A stretch of 64,000 nt of DNA from Cupriavidus sp. EM10 (GTDB lineage Bacteria > Pseudomonadota > Gammaproteobacteria > Burkholderiales > Burkholderiaceae), in assembly GCF_018729255.1 (NCBI RefSeq), contig NZ_CP076061.1:496001-560000 (forward strand), in the 5' to 3' direction. Below are positions 35,406 to 44,898 of this stretch, one piece after another. Below the pieces are notes generated by a model. The model saw only the letters and a program-made list of their open reading frames with translations, was not told where the DNA came from and ran no database searches. Every line of letters begins with the position of its first letter. Position 1 is the first letter of the stretch. Position numbers and translations under genes: made by a program.

Positions 35406-36260
35406 ATGCTCAATCCCGTCTGGATCCGTACCTTCGCCACCGTGGCCACCGCGCACAGTTTTACCGATGCTGGCCGCCAGCTTGGCCTGTCGCAATCGTC
35501 GGTCAGCGACCACATCCGCCGCCTGGAACAGAGCGTCAACCGGCGCCTGTTCGTGCGCGATACCCACTCGCTGGCCCTGACCCCCGACGGCGAGGCCTTG
35601 CTGGTGCATGCCCGGCTGATCCTGGAATCGCTGGCGCGCGCCGAGCAGCAATTCAGCGCGCCGCGCCTGCAGGGCCGCGTCCGGCTCGGTTGCTCCGAGG
35701 ACCTGGCGCAAGGGCCGCTGCCCAATGTGCTGGCGGCCTTCCGCGCCACGCATCCCGACGTGGAACTGGAAATCACGATTGGCATGACCAGCAAGCTCTA
35801 CGAATGGATCGAGGCCGGCACACTGGACCTGATCATCGGCAAGCGGCGGGAAGGGGAACGGCGCGGCGTGCCGCTGTTTCGCGGCCAGCTCGAATGGCTG
35901 GCGCGGCCGGGCACGGTGGTGGATGTGGGGCAGCCGTTGCCGCTGATCCTGGTCAACGAGCCCAGCGTCACGCGGTCGGTGGTGCTCGATACGCTGGCCA
36001 CGGACGGCTGGCGCTGGCGCGTGGTCTGCACCAGCAGCAGCCACTCGGGCTGCATCGCCGCCGCGCGCGGCGGGCTTGGCATCACGGTCCGCGCGCAGAA
36101 TCTGACTGGCGGCGGGCTGGTGCCGCCCGTCAATGTCGACGCCCTGCCCGCGCTGCCGGACGTCGAATTCATCACGCTGGCCGCGCGGCGGCTGTCGCGC
36201 CCGGCGGAGTCCCTGCTGCAACTGATCCGCAAGAGCGACCTGCGGGCGCGCATGGACTGA
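35406..36260 (+). CDS. LysR-family regulator of the adjacent MFS transporter
   Basis: A 284-residue LysR protein. The helix-turn-helix (TFATVATAHSFTDAGRQLGLSQSSVSDHIRRLE region, about 8-41) is followed by an effector domain. The start at 35406 gives MLNPVWIRTFATVA. The preceding in-frame residues cross the operator and are not conserved in style. The divergent layout with the efflux gene and the shared inverted repeat support local control of the transporter. The inducer is unknown. Confidence 0.88.
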   Translation: MLNPVWIRTFATVATAHSFTDAGRQLGLSQSSVSDHIRRLEQSVNRRLFVRDTHSLALTPDGEALLVHARLILESLARAEQQFSAPRLQGRVRLGCSEDLAQGPLPNVLAAFRATHPDVELEITIGMTSKLYEWIEAGTLDLIIGKRREGERRGVPLFRGQLEWLARPGTVVDVGQPLPLILVNEPSVTRSVVLDTLATDGWRWRVVCTSSSHSGCIAAARGGLGITVRAQNLTGGGLVPPVNVDALPALPDVEFITLAARRLSRPAESLLQLIRKSDLRARMD

Positions 36261-36285
36261 CTCGTCCCCTGCCGCCCCCTGACGT

Positions 36286-37418
36286 TCAGCCAGCCGGCAG
36301 CAGCGAACGCAGCGCCTGCCACGACGTAAGCAGGTGATACGGCGTGGTCGACGGCATTTCAGCGCGCACCACGGCGCCATCCGGGGCCAGGCACTCGTGC
36401 CAGCCGCCCGCATGCAGGAAGCGCTGGCGGAATTGCTCGATCCAGGCTTCCAGCTCGGCCAGCGCCGCCGTGTCGTTGTCGACCGACGCCTTCACCATCA
36501 GCGCCCGCGCGAACTCGGTCTGCGCCCAGATGCGCTCGGTGGCGTCCAGCGCCGCCCCTGGCCGTCCAGCGCGGCACATACGCCCAGCGTGCCATCGGCC
36601 ACGCCATGGCGCCGGGCAAATGCAAACGCGCGGGGCAGCGAAGCGGCGAGCGGGCCGTCGGCAAACAGCGCCGGGGCCGTCATCACCAGCGAATACCACT
36701 CGAACTGATGGCCGGGCTCGATCCGGTTGCCCACGGTGCCCTGCGGCAATTCGGCCACGCAGCCGTCAGCCGGGTCGACAAAGCGCGCGTGCACCGCATC
36801 GACGAGCGTCTTCAGCCGCTGCGCCAGCCAGGGTTCGCCGGCAACCTCCAGCACCGACAGGTAAGCCTCGGTCAGGTGCATGATCGGATTCTGCTGCACA
36901 CCGCTCTCGTTCGGGCCGAAGTTCTGGGCCAACGCCGCGTGATAGAGACCGTTGCCATCGGCAAAGCGGGCCTCGATCACGTCGATGGTGCGGCGCATGG
37001 TCTCCAGCGCCGCCGCGTCGCCGCTGGCGCGGTAGTAATGTGCGCAGGCAAAGACCACGAAGGCGTGGGTGTACAGGTCGCGCGTGGTGTCCAGCGGGGC
37101 GCCCTGCGCGTCGATGCTGTAGATCCAGCCGCCCGCGCCATCGCCGAAATGGCGAATCAGCGAGTTGAACAGCGTTGCGGCGTGCGGCAGGTTGCCCATC
37201 GTCGCAAATACGTACAGTTGGCGGGCGCAGGCCATGGCCCGGTAGCGCTTGTCGGGCAGCGGCTGGCCGGACACGCCGTCCAGCGCCTCGTGCGCGAGTG
37301 CCATCGACGCGTTCCAGCCAGCGCCGGTCCAGGCCGGCAGGACGGCGGTGTCGAAATGCGCCAGCAGCGCGGCAATGCGATCCGCAAGAGTGGCGGTAAG
37401 GGGCGTGGAAACAGGCAT
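36286..37418 (-). CDS. AGE-family epimerase/isomerase (frameshifted)
   Basis: A protein of the N-acylglucosamine 2-epimerase / YihS fold, an alpha6/alpha6 barrel of about 377 residues that isomerises free sugars such as mannose-fructose-glucose or N-acetylhexosamines. Family features are the barrel segments AMACARQLYVFATMG, YTHAFVVFACAHYYRA, NPIMHLTEAYLSVLE, the PGHQFEWYSL motif with a catalytic-type histidine, and the C-terminal TERIWAQTEFARALM. The frame breaks between DGQG and AALDATERIW at CCCC (36555-36558), where one more C restores it. It is convergent with the LysR gene. The substrate is undetermined. Confidence 0.82.
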
Positions 37419-37629
37419 GGTAGAGGTCCGGTCTTCCGTCCCCAGGGCGCGCCATGGCACCCGGGAACCCAAGGCCGCACACGATATCAGGACCGATGCA
37501 CTCAGCATAGGCCGCCGGCGCCGCACCGCATCAATTCCTGCTGGAAATGCCGTGCGCCGGTGCTATGTTGAAAGTCCACCGGCGCCGACCGGCCCGGCGG
37601 GAATCAAGCAGTACCGCAGGAGTGCCGCC

Positions 37630-37890
37630 ATGCAGACCCATCCGATGTCCCTGTCCGACCAGCGTCGCACCCTGGTCATGCACGTCATGGAAGACCCACC
37701 CGGCCGCTACACCTGGCGCATCGTCGTCGAGGAAAAATGCGGCGGCGCCGATTGCGACAGCACCATCGAGGCCCATACCAACTACCCCTCGCACGCCGAA
37801 GCCGAAGCCGCCTGCTGGGCCGCCGGCAATGGCATGCTCGACGGCCCCCGCACCACAAGCGAAGTCACCGCCACCAGACTGCCCCACTGA
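37630..37890 (+). CDS. Small hypothetical protein, 86 aa
   Basis: An 86-residue acidic, soluble protein starting MQTHPMSLSDQRRTLV, with AGGAG eight bases upstream. It contains the run YTWRIVVEEKCGGADCDSTI, with two cysteines four residues apart and a third in AACWAAGNGM, which could bind metal or form a disulfide. I cannot assign a family. It is followed by another small gene in the same direction after a 128-base gap. Confidence 0.7.
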   Translation: MQTHPMSLSDQRRTLVMHVMEDPPGRYTWRIVVEEKCGGADCDSTIEAHTNYPSHAEAEAACWAAGNGMLDGPRTTSEVTATRLPH

Positions 37891-38018
37891 CCATTGCAAT
37901 GCGTGATTTTGCGTGACATTAGGTGACGATGCGACCCAATGAGCGCTTGAAGCACCGCTTGACCCCTTGAACATGGCCGGTGCCCGCCATAGGCTGGAAG
38001 CCCGTAGGGAGAAAAGCG

Positions 38019-38291
38019 ATGGACAAGCCGACCGTTAGCCCCAACCGCTTTGTCGAAATCCTGAACGAGCGGCTGACCCAGCATCCCCTGTATCGCGAGG
38101 GAATGCATGTCTACGCCATTCCGGCGCATTCGGACAACCCGCGCAGCCTGGTCTGCGTGGGTCCGCGTGGCACCGAGGGTATCTGCGCCACGATCGAGAA
38201 CATCGTGCGCGGCGAGTGCGATGTCTTCCCGGACATCGCCCAGGAATGGCATCGGCCGCCCCGCCCGCAGCGCGCGCACCACGCCCGCTGA
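38019..38291 (+). CDS. Small hypothetical protein, 90 aa
   Basis: Starts MDKPTVSPNRFVEILNERL after AGGGAG. The frame is open upstream to 37980, but this start has the ribosome site. It is a soluble protein with an alpha/beta look and a Pro/Arg/His-rich tail (WHRPPRPQRAHHAR). No domain was recognised. It ends 30 bases before a strong GC-rich hairpin. Confidence 0.7.
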   Translation: MDKPTVSPNRFVEILNERLTQHPLYREGMHVYAIPAHSDNPRSLVCVGPRGTEGICATIENIVRGECDVFPDIAQEWHRPPRPQRAHHAR

Positions 38292-38320
38292 GCGGACCCT
38301 CTGCCCGATACTGACAGGCC

Positions 38321-38345
38321 CCGGCCGGCGCCTCCCGCCGGCCGG
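38321..38345 (+). terminator. GC-rich hairpin after the small gene
   Basis: A perfect 10-bp stem CCGGCCGGCG / CGCCGGCCGG with a five-base loop, followed by ACTGTCTTT rather than a solid T-run. It is a likely but non-canonical terminator. Confidence 0.5.
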
Positions 38346-38393
38346 ACTGTCTTTCCCGACACAATCCTGCATCAACCGCCCCGGCTGGATACA

Positions 38394-39427
38394 ATGAGTG
38401 CCGCTATCCCTGCCCGGAGCGCCGATGAAAAAGCATTCGAAATCGATGGCGAGGTGGACGGTCTGCCCGTTGCCCGCGCCGAATCGATCCCGGAAACCAG
38501 TGAGGCCCGCGCTGCCGCCGTTGCCGCCACCGTGGCCCGCACGGCCGTCGAGCAGGCCGACCACGCCATGCGCCACTGGACCGATCCGCTCGACGGGCCG
38601 GTGCGCATTGGCTCCCCCGGGCACCTGCGCATGTTCTGCAACATGCTGCTGCAGACCCACAACCCTACAAGCCATCCGTCATCGACTGGCCGAAGCTGCC
38701 GCCCGACGCGCTCCGGCGCGTGACCTCGCTGCCGATCTGGGATATCGCCGTGCAGACCGAAGGCCGCGCCTCCGTCCGGGTGCACAGCTTTGCCGCCCGC
38801 CAGGGCGATGCCCTGCTGCGCAGCGCGCTGGAAATGGATGCCAACGAGGAAGCCCGCCACAAGGTGGTGCTGTCAAAGCTGGTGGAGGCCTACGGCATCG
38901 CCCTGGCGCCCGAACCCGAATACCTGCCGCCCGCCGATGCCGAATGGGGCTGGCTGGTGACCGGCTACAGCGAATGCATCGACAGCTTCGCCGCATTCGG
39001 CCTCTTCGCCGCCGCCAAGGATTCGGGCTTCTTTCCCGCCGAACTGGTGGAAACCTTCGAGCCGGTGATCCAGGAAGAAGGCCGCCATATCCTGTTCTTT
39101 GCCAACTGGGTGGCCTGGTACCGCGCCAGCCTGCCCTGGTGGCGTCGGCCGGCCTTCGCGCTCAAGGTCATGCGCGTGTGGCTGTTCCTGATCCGTGAGC
39201 GCATCGGCCTGGCCAAGGGCATCGACGTCAAGGCCGACGGCACAGCCCAGGACGCCAACTTTCCGATGAACGCGGCCGGATCGCTGGGCCAGACGCTGTC
39301 CGCCGGCGCCATGATCGACCTGTGCCTCGTCGAGAACGAACGGCGCATGGCGGGGTATGATGCGCGGCTTGTCCGGCCAACCACCGTGCCCCGGCTTGCC
39401 CGCCTGGCACGGCGTTTCATCAAATAA
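38394..39427 (+). CDS. Ferritin-like domain protein (frameshifted)
   Basis: A protein of about 344 residues. The N-terminal part runs MSAAIPARSADEKAFEIDGE to MLLQTHNP, then the frame changes at CCC (38663-38665, one C short) before YKPSVIDWPKLPPDALRRV. The second half is a ferritin-like four-helix bundle with diiron-type motifs MDANEEARHK and EEGRHILFF (ExxRH pairs). It could be a non-heme iron oxygenase or oxidase; the C-terminus DLCLVENERRMAGYDARLVRP is conserved-looking. It directly precedes hpnB (five bases), so it may be the first gene of the hopanoid cluster in this region. Confidence 0.75.
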
Positions 39428-39432
39428 GACCC

Positions 39433-40578
39433 ATGCTGCTGTTTGGATTGTCCCTGCTGACCCTGGTGGTCTGGTGCGTGCTGGTATTCGCCCGCGCCGG
39501 CTTCTGGCGTGTGCGCAAGCCCGCGCCCTCCCCCGAACCGGCCAGCTGGCCGCCCGTGATCGGCGTGATTCCGGCCCGCAACGAGGCCGACGTGATTGCC
39601 CGGGCCGTGACCGGTGTCCTTAACCAGCAATATCCCGGCCGCCTGCAACTGGTGGTGGTGGACGACCACAGCCACGACGGCACGGCCGATATCGCCCGCG
39701 CTGCCGCCGTTTCCATCGGCAAGGGCGATGCGCTGACCGTGATCCCCGCGCGCGACCTGCCGGCCGGCTGGAGCGGCAAGGTGTGGGCCCAGTCCGAGGG
39801 GCTGGCCGCCGCCGACCAGCGCATGCCCGACGCCGCCTTCGTCTTCCTGACCGATGCCGATATCTGGCACGGCCCGCAGACCATCCGCGAACTGGTGGCC
39901 CGTGCCGAGCACGAACGGCGCGACCTGACATCGCTGATGGTGCGCCTGCGCTGCGAATCGTGGTGGGAACGCATGATCGTGCCGGCTTTTGTCTTCTACT
40001 TCGCCAAACTCTACCCGTTCAAGCGCGTGGCCGATCCGCGCAGCAAGGTAGCTGGCGCGGCCGGGGGCTGCATGCTGGCGCGCCGTTCGGCGTTGGCCCG
40101 GATTGGCGGTTTCGCGGCGATTCGGGGGGAGTTGATCGACGATTGCAGCCTGGCGGCGAAGATCAAGGCGGGCGGCTCGATCCGGCTGGACCTTGCGGAC
40201 GACAGCGTGTCACTGCGCCCCTACGACGACTGGCAGAGCCTGTGGAACATGATCGCCCGCAGCGCCTATACCCAGCTGCACTACTCGCCGCTGATGCTGG
40301 CGGGCGCCACGCTGGGCATGATCCTGACCTACCTGGCCCCGCCCGTCCTGGCACTTGTGGGTGGCGCTGCGGCATGGCCGGCCTGGCTGGCCTGGATCCT
40401 GATGGCCGTCAGCTATCGCCCGATGCTGCGCAAATACGGTCAGCCTGCCTGGCTGGCGCCGCTGCTGCCGGTGACGGCGCTGTTCTACCTGGGTGCCACG
40501 CTGGATTCGGCGCGCCGTTTTTACCTGCGCCGTGGCGGCCAGTGGAAAGGCCGCACCCAGGCGCCGGTCCGCTCCTGA
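39433..40578 (+). CDS. hpnB: Hopene-associated glycosyltransferase HpnB
   Basis: A 381-residue GT2-family glycosyltransferase. One N-terminal membrane helix is followed by a GT-A domain with VIPARNEADVIARAV, the DDHSHDGT donor motif, and DADIWHGPQTI (DxD). AGAAGGCMLARRSAL and GELIDDCSLAAKIKAGG form the acceptor and catalytic blocks, and three C-terminal membrane helices follow. HpnB is encoded with hopanoid genes in many proteobacteria. Its exact sugar transfer is not firmly established. Confidence 0.9.
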   Translation: MLLFGLSLLTLVVWCVLVFARAGFWRVRKPAPSPEPASWPPVIGVIPARNEADVIARAVTGVLNQQYPGRLQLVVVDDHSHDGTADIARAAAVSIGKGDALTVIPARDLPAGWSGKVWAQSEGLAAADQRMPDAAFVFLTDADIWHGPQTIRELVARAEHERRDLTSLMVRLRCESWWERMIVPAFVFYFAKLYPFKRVADPRSKVAGAAGGCMLARRSALARIGGFAAIRGELIDDCSLAAKIKAGGSIRLDLADDSVSLRPYDDWQSLWNMIARSAYTQLHYSPLMLAGATLGMILTYLAPPVLALVGGAAAWPAWLAWILMAVSYRPMLRKYGQPAWLAPLLPVTALFYLGATLDSARRFYLRRGGQWKGRTQAPVRS

Positions 40579-40580
40579 AG

Positions 40581-41555
40581 CTACTTCAGGTAGCCGTTGT
40601 CGCGGAACCAGTTCAATGCATCGCTCAGCGCCTCTTGATAGGGGCGCGCCGTGTAGCCCAGTTCCCGCTCGGCCTTGGCCGAAGTAAAGAACATCCGGTA
40701 TCGCGACATCTTCAGGCCGTCAACGGTCACGAACGGCTCCTTTTTGGTGAACTGCGCCACGGCTTCGGCCACCCGGGCAATCGGATAGAGCGGCCAGCGG
40801 GGCAGTTCGATGGTCGGCGCCTTGCGCCCGGCCATGCCGCAGATATCCGCCAGCATCTGGCGCAGCAGCACGTCCTGGCCACCCAGGATATAGCGCTCGC
40901 CGATGCGCCCTTTGTCCAGCGCCAGGAAATGACCGTTCGCCACGTCGTCCACGTGCGCCAGGTTCAAACCGGTATCGACGAATGCCGGAATCTTGCCCGT
41001 GGCCGCCTCGACGATAATCCGTCCGGTCGGGGTCGGCCGTACGTCACGCGGGCCTATCGGCGTGGACGGGTTCACGATCACGGCGGGCAGCCCCTCGGCC
41101 ACCAGCCGCTCCACTTCGCGCTCGGCCAGCACCTTGCTGCGCTTGTAGGCGCCAATGGCCTCGTGCCCCGCCATGGCGGCGGTTTCGTCCACCGGCCCCA
41201 TGGCGCCGGCCACCCGCAGCGTTGCCACGCTGCTGGTGTAGACGATGCGCTCCACCCCGGCGTCGCGGGCGGCCTTCATCGTCGTGACGGTTCCGTCCAC
41301 GTTGGCACGGACGATTTCCTCGGGATCGGGCGCCCACAAGCGATAGTCGGCCGCCACGTGGAACAGATAGCGCACGCCCGCCATGGCCCGCGCCATCGAC
41401 GCCGGATCACGCATGTCGCCCTCCACGATCTCCACCGGGAGGCCGGCCAGATTGGCGCGCGGGCTGGTGGCGCGCACCAGCACCCGCACCTGGAAGCCCC
41501 GCTCCAGCGCCTGGCGCATGACGGAAGAACCGAGGAAGCCCGAGGCTCCTGTCAC
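40581..41555 (-). CDS. hpnA: Hopanoid-associated sugar epimerase/dehydrogenase HpnA
   Basis: A 324-residue (as read) extended short-chain dehydrogenase of the HpnA group. The NAD(P) motif TGASGFLGSSVM opens the protein, the catalytic pair is in YKRSKVLAE (YxxxK), and NPSTPIGPRDVRPTPTGRII is characteristic of HpnA. The stop is 3 bases from convergent hpnB. The start is doubtful: GTG at 41555 leaves out the usual first beta-strand, while ILVTGASG continues upstream in frame without a good start codon. A TTG preceded by AGGGG at about 41576 would fit if one A were missing. Confidence 0.88.
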   Translation of the reverse strand: MTGASGFLGSSVMRQALERGFQVRVLVRATSPRANLAGLPVEIVEGDMRDPASMARAMAGVRYLFHVAADYRLWAPDPEEIVRANVDGTVTTMKAARDAGVERIVYTSSVATLRVAGAMGPVDETAAMAGHEAIGAYKRSKVLAEREVERLVAEGLPAVIVNPSTPIGPRDVRPTPTGRIIVEAATGKIPAFVDTGLNLAHVDDVANGHFLALDKGRIGERYILGGQDVLLRQMLADICGMAGRKAPTIELPRWPLYPIARVAEAVAQFTKKEPFVTVDGLKMSRYRMFFTSAKAERELGYTARPYQEALSDALNWFRDNGYLK

Positions 41556-41644
41556 GAGAATGCAATTGTGAATTTCAAATCCCCTATGGGCGTTGCGGAC
41601 GCATTGAACGAGAATCCGCCGTTATACCAGCAAGCAGCGCCGCA

Positions 41645-41693
41645 TTTTCACCGGAATGCCGTGTTGGCTACAGCCAACGCGGCGGCATGAAAA
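41645..41693. promoter_or_regulatory. Long near-palindrome between hpnA and ispH
   Basis: The outer arms TTTTCA/TGAAAA enclose an inner hairpin, GTTGGCT-AC-AGCCAAC, with an extended GCCG/CGGC stem. The whole spans 49 bases in the 243-base divergent promoter region. It could be an operator or a stable leader hairpin. Confidence 0.55.
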
Positions 41694-41798
41694 TCCGACC
41701 CGGTATATAGTACCTACCGTGAAACGGAAAAGTGATTCCGGAATACCAAAATAACTGATGTCTTCGAATCTTCACAAGAGGGTCGGGGGGCCGTCTCC

Positions 41799-42797
41799 AT
41801 GCAGGTGATACTTGCCCAACCCAGGGGCTTTTGCGCCGGCGTGGTCAGAGCGATCGAAATCGTCGACCGGGCCCTGATCAAGCACGGCGCCCCCGTTTAT
41901 GTCCGCCACGAAATCGTCCATAACAAGCATGTTGTGGAATCGTTGCGGCAAAAGGGCGCGCGCTTCGTCGAGGAACTGGACGAAGTGCCGGGTGACGCCG
42001 TCACCATATTCAGTGCGCATGGCGTGGCCCGGAGTGTGATTGCCGAAGCACAACGCCGCCAGCTGCATGCGATCGACGCGACTTGCCCGCTCGTCATCAA
42101 GGTGCATAACCAGGGACGCCAGTACGCGGCTGCCGGGCGCCACGTGATCCTGATCGGCCATGCCGGCCACCCCGAGGTGGAAGGTACGATGGGCCAGATT
42201 CCGGGCAAGGTGCTGCTCGTCCAGGACGAGTCCGAGGTGGCGCGGCTGGACCTGCCCGCCGACGCACCTGTGGCATATATCACCCAGACCACGTTGTCCG
42301 TGGACGACACCCGTAATATCATTGCGGCGCTCCACCGGCGATTTTCGGATCTGGTGGGGCCCAGCACGCGCGATATCTGCTATGCCACGCAAAACCGGCA
42401 AAGTGCAGTCAGGGAATTATCCGCGCGGGTGGATGTCATTCTCGTGATCGGCGCCACCAACAGTTCGAATTCGAACCGGCTGCGCGAAATCGGCACGGAA
42501 AGTGGCGTGCCGAGTTACCTTGTCGCCGACGGCAGCGAACTGGACCCCGCCTGGGTCCGTGATGCCGGAGTGGTTGGCATTACCGCGGGGGCTTCGGCAC
42601 CCGAAGAGATGGTGGAAGACGTCATTGCCGCCCTGCGACGCCTTGGTCCGGTCGATGTATCGGTCATGGAAGGTATCGAGGAACATGCCGAATTCCGCCT
42701 GCCGGCTGAACTAGCCGATGCAACGCTGGCCCCAGGGGCCAGAAGAACAACTGATATCAGTGACGCCCAGCTTGCCGACCACACGGCGGCCGGCTGA
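41799..42797 (+). CDS. ispH: 4-hydroxy-3-methylbut-2-enyl diphosphate reductase IspH (hopanoid-cluster copy)
   Basis: A 332-residue iron-sulfur enzyme that makes IPP and DMAPP in the last step of the MEP pathway. The three cluster cysteines are Cys12 (GFCAGV), Cys96 (DATCPLV) and Cys194 ([10 protein letters not shown]). The catalytic His and Glu motifs are in [13 protein letters not shown] and the TNSSNS region. The position beside hpnH suggests it boosts precursor supply for hopanoids. Genomes of this group usually carry a second ispH elsewhere. A tail of about 20 residues beyond the core is poorly conserved in style. Confidence 0.95.
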   Translation: MQVILAQPRGFCAGVVRAIEIVDRALIKHGAPVYVRHEIVHNKHVVESLRQKGARFVEELDEVPGDAVTIFSAHGVARSVIAEAQRRQLHAIDATCPLVIKVHNQGRQYAAAGRHVILIGHAGHPEVEGTMGQIPGKVLLVQDESEVARLDLPADAPVAYITQTTLSVDDTRNIIAALHRRFSDLVGPSTRDICYATQNRQSAVRELSARVDVILVIGATNSSNSNRLREIGTESGVPSYLVADGSELDPAWVRDAGVVGITAGASAPEEMVEDVIAALRRLGPVDVSVMEGIEEHAEFRLPAELADATLAPGARRTTDISDAQLADHTAAG

Positions 42798-42827
42798 ACG
42801 CACACTGAACCTGACAGGAAGCACCCC

Positions 42828-43994
42828 TTGGCCATCCCGTTTCTCCAGGTCGCCCGCGTAGGCGCCTACATCGCACGCAAGCATCTGTCCGGGCAAAAGC
42901 GTTACCCGCTCGCCCTGATGCTCGAACCCCTGTTCCGCTGCAACCTGGCCTGCTCCGGCTGCGGCAAGATCGACTATCCGGATCCCATCCTGAACCAGCG
43001 CCTGTCGGTGGCTGAGTGCCTGGAAGCCGTGGATGAATGCGGCGCGCCCGTGGTGTCGATCGCCGGCGGCGAGCCGCTGCTGCACAAGGACATGCCCGAA
43101 ATCGTGCGCGGCATCATCGCCCGCAAGCGTTTCGTCTACCTGTGCACCAACGCGCTGCTGATGGAAAAGAAGATCGACCAGTACGAGCCGAGCCCGTACT
43201 TCGTCTGGTCGATCCACCTGGACGGCGACCGCGAGATGCACGACCACTCGGTCAACCAGGAAGGCGTGTACGACCGCTGCGTCGAAGCCATCCGCATGGC
43301 CAAGGACCGTGGCTTCCGCGTGAACATCAACTGCACGCTGTTCAACGATGCCAAGCCGGACCGCGTGGCCAAGTTCTTCGACTCGGTCAAGGCAATGGGC
43401 GTGGACGGCATCACGGTGTCGCCTGGCTACGCCTACGAGCGCGCCCCGGACCAGCAGCACTTCCTGCACCGCGGCAAGACCAAGCAGCTGTTCCGCGACA
43501 TCCTGGCCCGCGGCAACGCCGGCAAGAACTGGGCGTTCAGCCAGTCCACGATGTTCCTGGACTTCCTGGCCGGCAACCAGACCTACAAGTGCACGCCGTG
43601 GGGCAACCCGGCACGCACCGTGTTCGGCTGGCAGCGTCCGTGCTACCTGGTCGGCGAAGGCTATGTGAAGACCTTCAAGGAACTGATGGAAGGCACCGAC
43701 TGGGACGCCTACGGGGTTGGCAACTACGAAAAGTGCGCCAACTGCATGGTGCACAGCGGTTTCGAGGCCACCGCCGTGGCCGACACGTTCTCGCATCCGC
43801 TCAAGGCGCTGGGTGTAACCTTGCGCGGCGTGAAGACCGACGGCCCGATGGCCCCGGACATCCCGCTGGACAAGCAGCGCCCCGCCGAATACGTGTTCTC
43901 GCGCCACGTGGAGATCAAGCTGGCCGAGATCGGCAACCTGAAGAAGGCCCAGGGCAGCCGTGCCGCGGCCGTGCAGGCCGAGCAGGTTCACTGA
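42828..43994 (+). CDS. hpnH: Adenosyl-hopene transferase HpnH (radical SAM)
   Basis: A 388-residue radical SAM enzyme that joins the adenosyl group of SAM to diploptene to give adenosylhopane, the committed step of side-chain-extended hopanoids. The cluster motif is CxxxCxxC at Cys38, Cys42 and Cys45 (FRCNLACSGCGK). SIAGGEPLLH is the SAM-binding GGE motif. The C-terminal C-x-x-C motif in YEKCANCMVHSG is typical of the family. It uses TTG as start codon (42828), with AGGAAG upstream. It follows ispH by 30 bases in an operon and ends at a double hairpin. Confidence 0.95.
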   Translation: MAIPFLQVARVGAYIARKHLSGQKRYPLALMLEPLFRCNLACSGCGKIDYPDPILNQRLSVAECLEAVDECGAPVVSIAGGEPLLHKDMPEIVRGIIARKRFVYLCTNALLMEKKIDQYEPSPYFVWSIHLDGDREMHDHSVNQEGVYDRCVEAIRMAKDRGFRVNINCTLFNDAKPDRVAKFFDSVKAMGVDGITVSPGYAYERAPDQQHFLHRGKTKQLFRDILARGNAGKNWAFSQSTMFLDFLAGNQTYKCTPWGNPARTVFGWQRPCYLVGEGYVKTFKELMEGTDWDAYGVGNYEKCANCMVHSGFEATAVADTFSHPLKALGVTLRGVKTDGPMAPDIPLDKQRPAEYVFSRHVEIKLAEIGNLKKAQGSRAAAVQAEQVH

Positions 43995-44005
43995 GCACCA
44001 TGAAA

Positions 44006-44075
44006 AACGGCCGTTCGATCTCGATCGACGGCCGTTCCGGGAAAAACCGGGACTGGGAAACCAGCCCGGTTTTTC
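44006..44075. terminator. Double hairpin, bidirectional terminator after hpnH
   Basis: The first hairpin, AACGGCCGT / ACGGCCGTT, is at 44006-44036. The second, GAAAAACCGGG / CCCGGTTTTTC, is at 44041-44075, with A-run and T-run arms that work on both strands. They sit between hpnH and convergent hpnM. Confidence 0.85.
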
Positions 44076-44092
44076 ATGCCTGGCGCCTGGCT

Positions 44093-44722
44093 TCAGGCGC
44101 GTGCGTTGTGATTGTTCAGATACTTGATGAGCCCGTCGATGCCGTCGCGGGCCACGATGTCCGCGAACTGCTTGCGGTACACCTCGATCAGCCACGCGCC
44201 CATCATATTGATATCGTAGATTTTCCAGCCGTCGGTGCCTTTCTGCAGGCGGTAGTCGATCAGCATTTCGTCGCCGTTGTTCAGCACGCGCGTGGCCACG
44301 ACCGCGTCATTGGCGTTATTGCCAGACTTGGCGGGCTTGTACGAGAACTTCGGGCTTTGCTCGCGCAGTTGCGACAGGGACACGGCGTAGCTGCGCACCA
44401 GCAGTGCCGTGAACTGTTCCTGGAGCGTTTTTTGCTGTTCCGGGGTGGCCTGCTTCCATGCATTGCCGACCGCAAGCCGGGTGGTGCGCCCGAAATCCGT
44501 GTAAGGCAGGAATTCGCGCTGGACGACAGCGGTAATTTTTGCAAGATCGCCGGCGCGGGTTTCGGGGTCCGACTTGATCTTCGTGATCACGCCCTCGACG
44601 GCGGACTGCACGAGCTTGTCCGGCGCGGCGCTGGTGTTGACCTGCGCGTGCGCGGCAGACATGACGAACACCGCGGCGATCGGCGCGATGATGGCGGCGG
44701 GGAGGATTCCGTAACGGTTCAT
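44093..44722 (-). CDS. hpnM: Hopanoid-cluster MlaC/Ttg2D-like periplasmic protein HpnM
   Basis: A 209-residue periplasmic phospholipid/toluene-tolerance family protein. The signal peptide ends near SAAHA. The mature MlaC-like domain shows the segments FLPYTDFGRTTRLAVGNAW and the beta-strand block GWKIYDINMMGAWLIEVYRKQF. MlaC-type proteins shuttle lipids between membranes; in hopanoid clusters HpnM is thought to accompany HpnN. It is divergent from hpnN, with 176 bases between starts. The start at 44722 gives a good signal peptide. Confidence 0.88.
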   Translation of the reverse strand: MNRYGILPAAIIAPIAAVFVMSAAHAQVNTSAAPDKLVQSAVEGVITKIKSDPETRAGDLAKITAVVQREFLPYTDFGRTTRLAVGNAWKQATPEQQKTLQEQFTALLVRSYAVSLSQLREQSPKFSYKPAKSGNNANDAVVATRVLNNGDEMLIDYRLQKGTDGWKIYDINMMGAWLIEVYRKQFADIVARDGIDGLIKYLNNHNARA

Positions 44723-44898
44723 GACTCATCGAAGCAATACGGCCGGGTTGGCCAGTCGGCCCAGTATATAGCGGATCGCGCCGTTGCCTTGCTGCGGCGC
44801 GCATGGGGCGGCGGGTGCGGAATGCCCCGCTTCAACCGCTATACTCCGGGTGCCGCCCATGCGCCCCCGCCGCATCGGACGCTGAAGATACAGGACTC

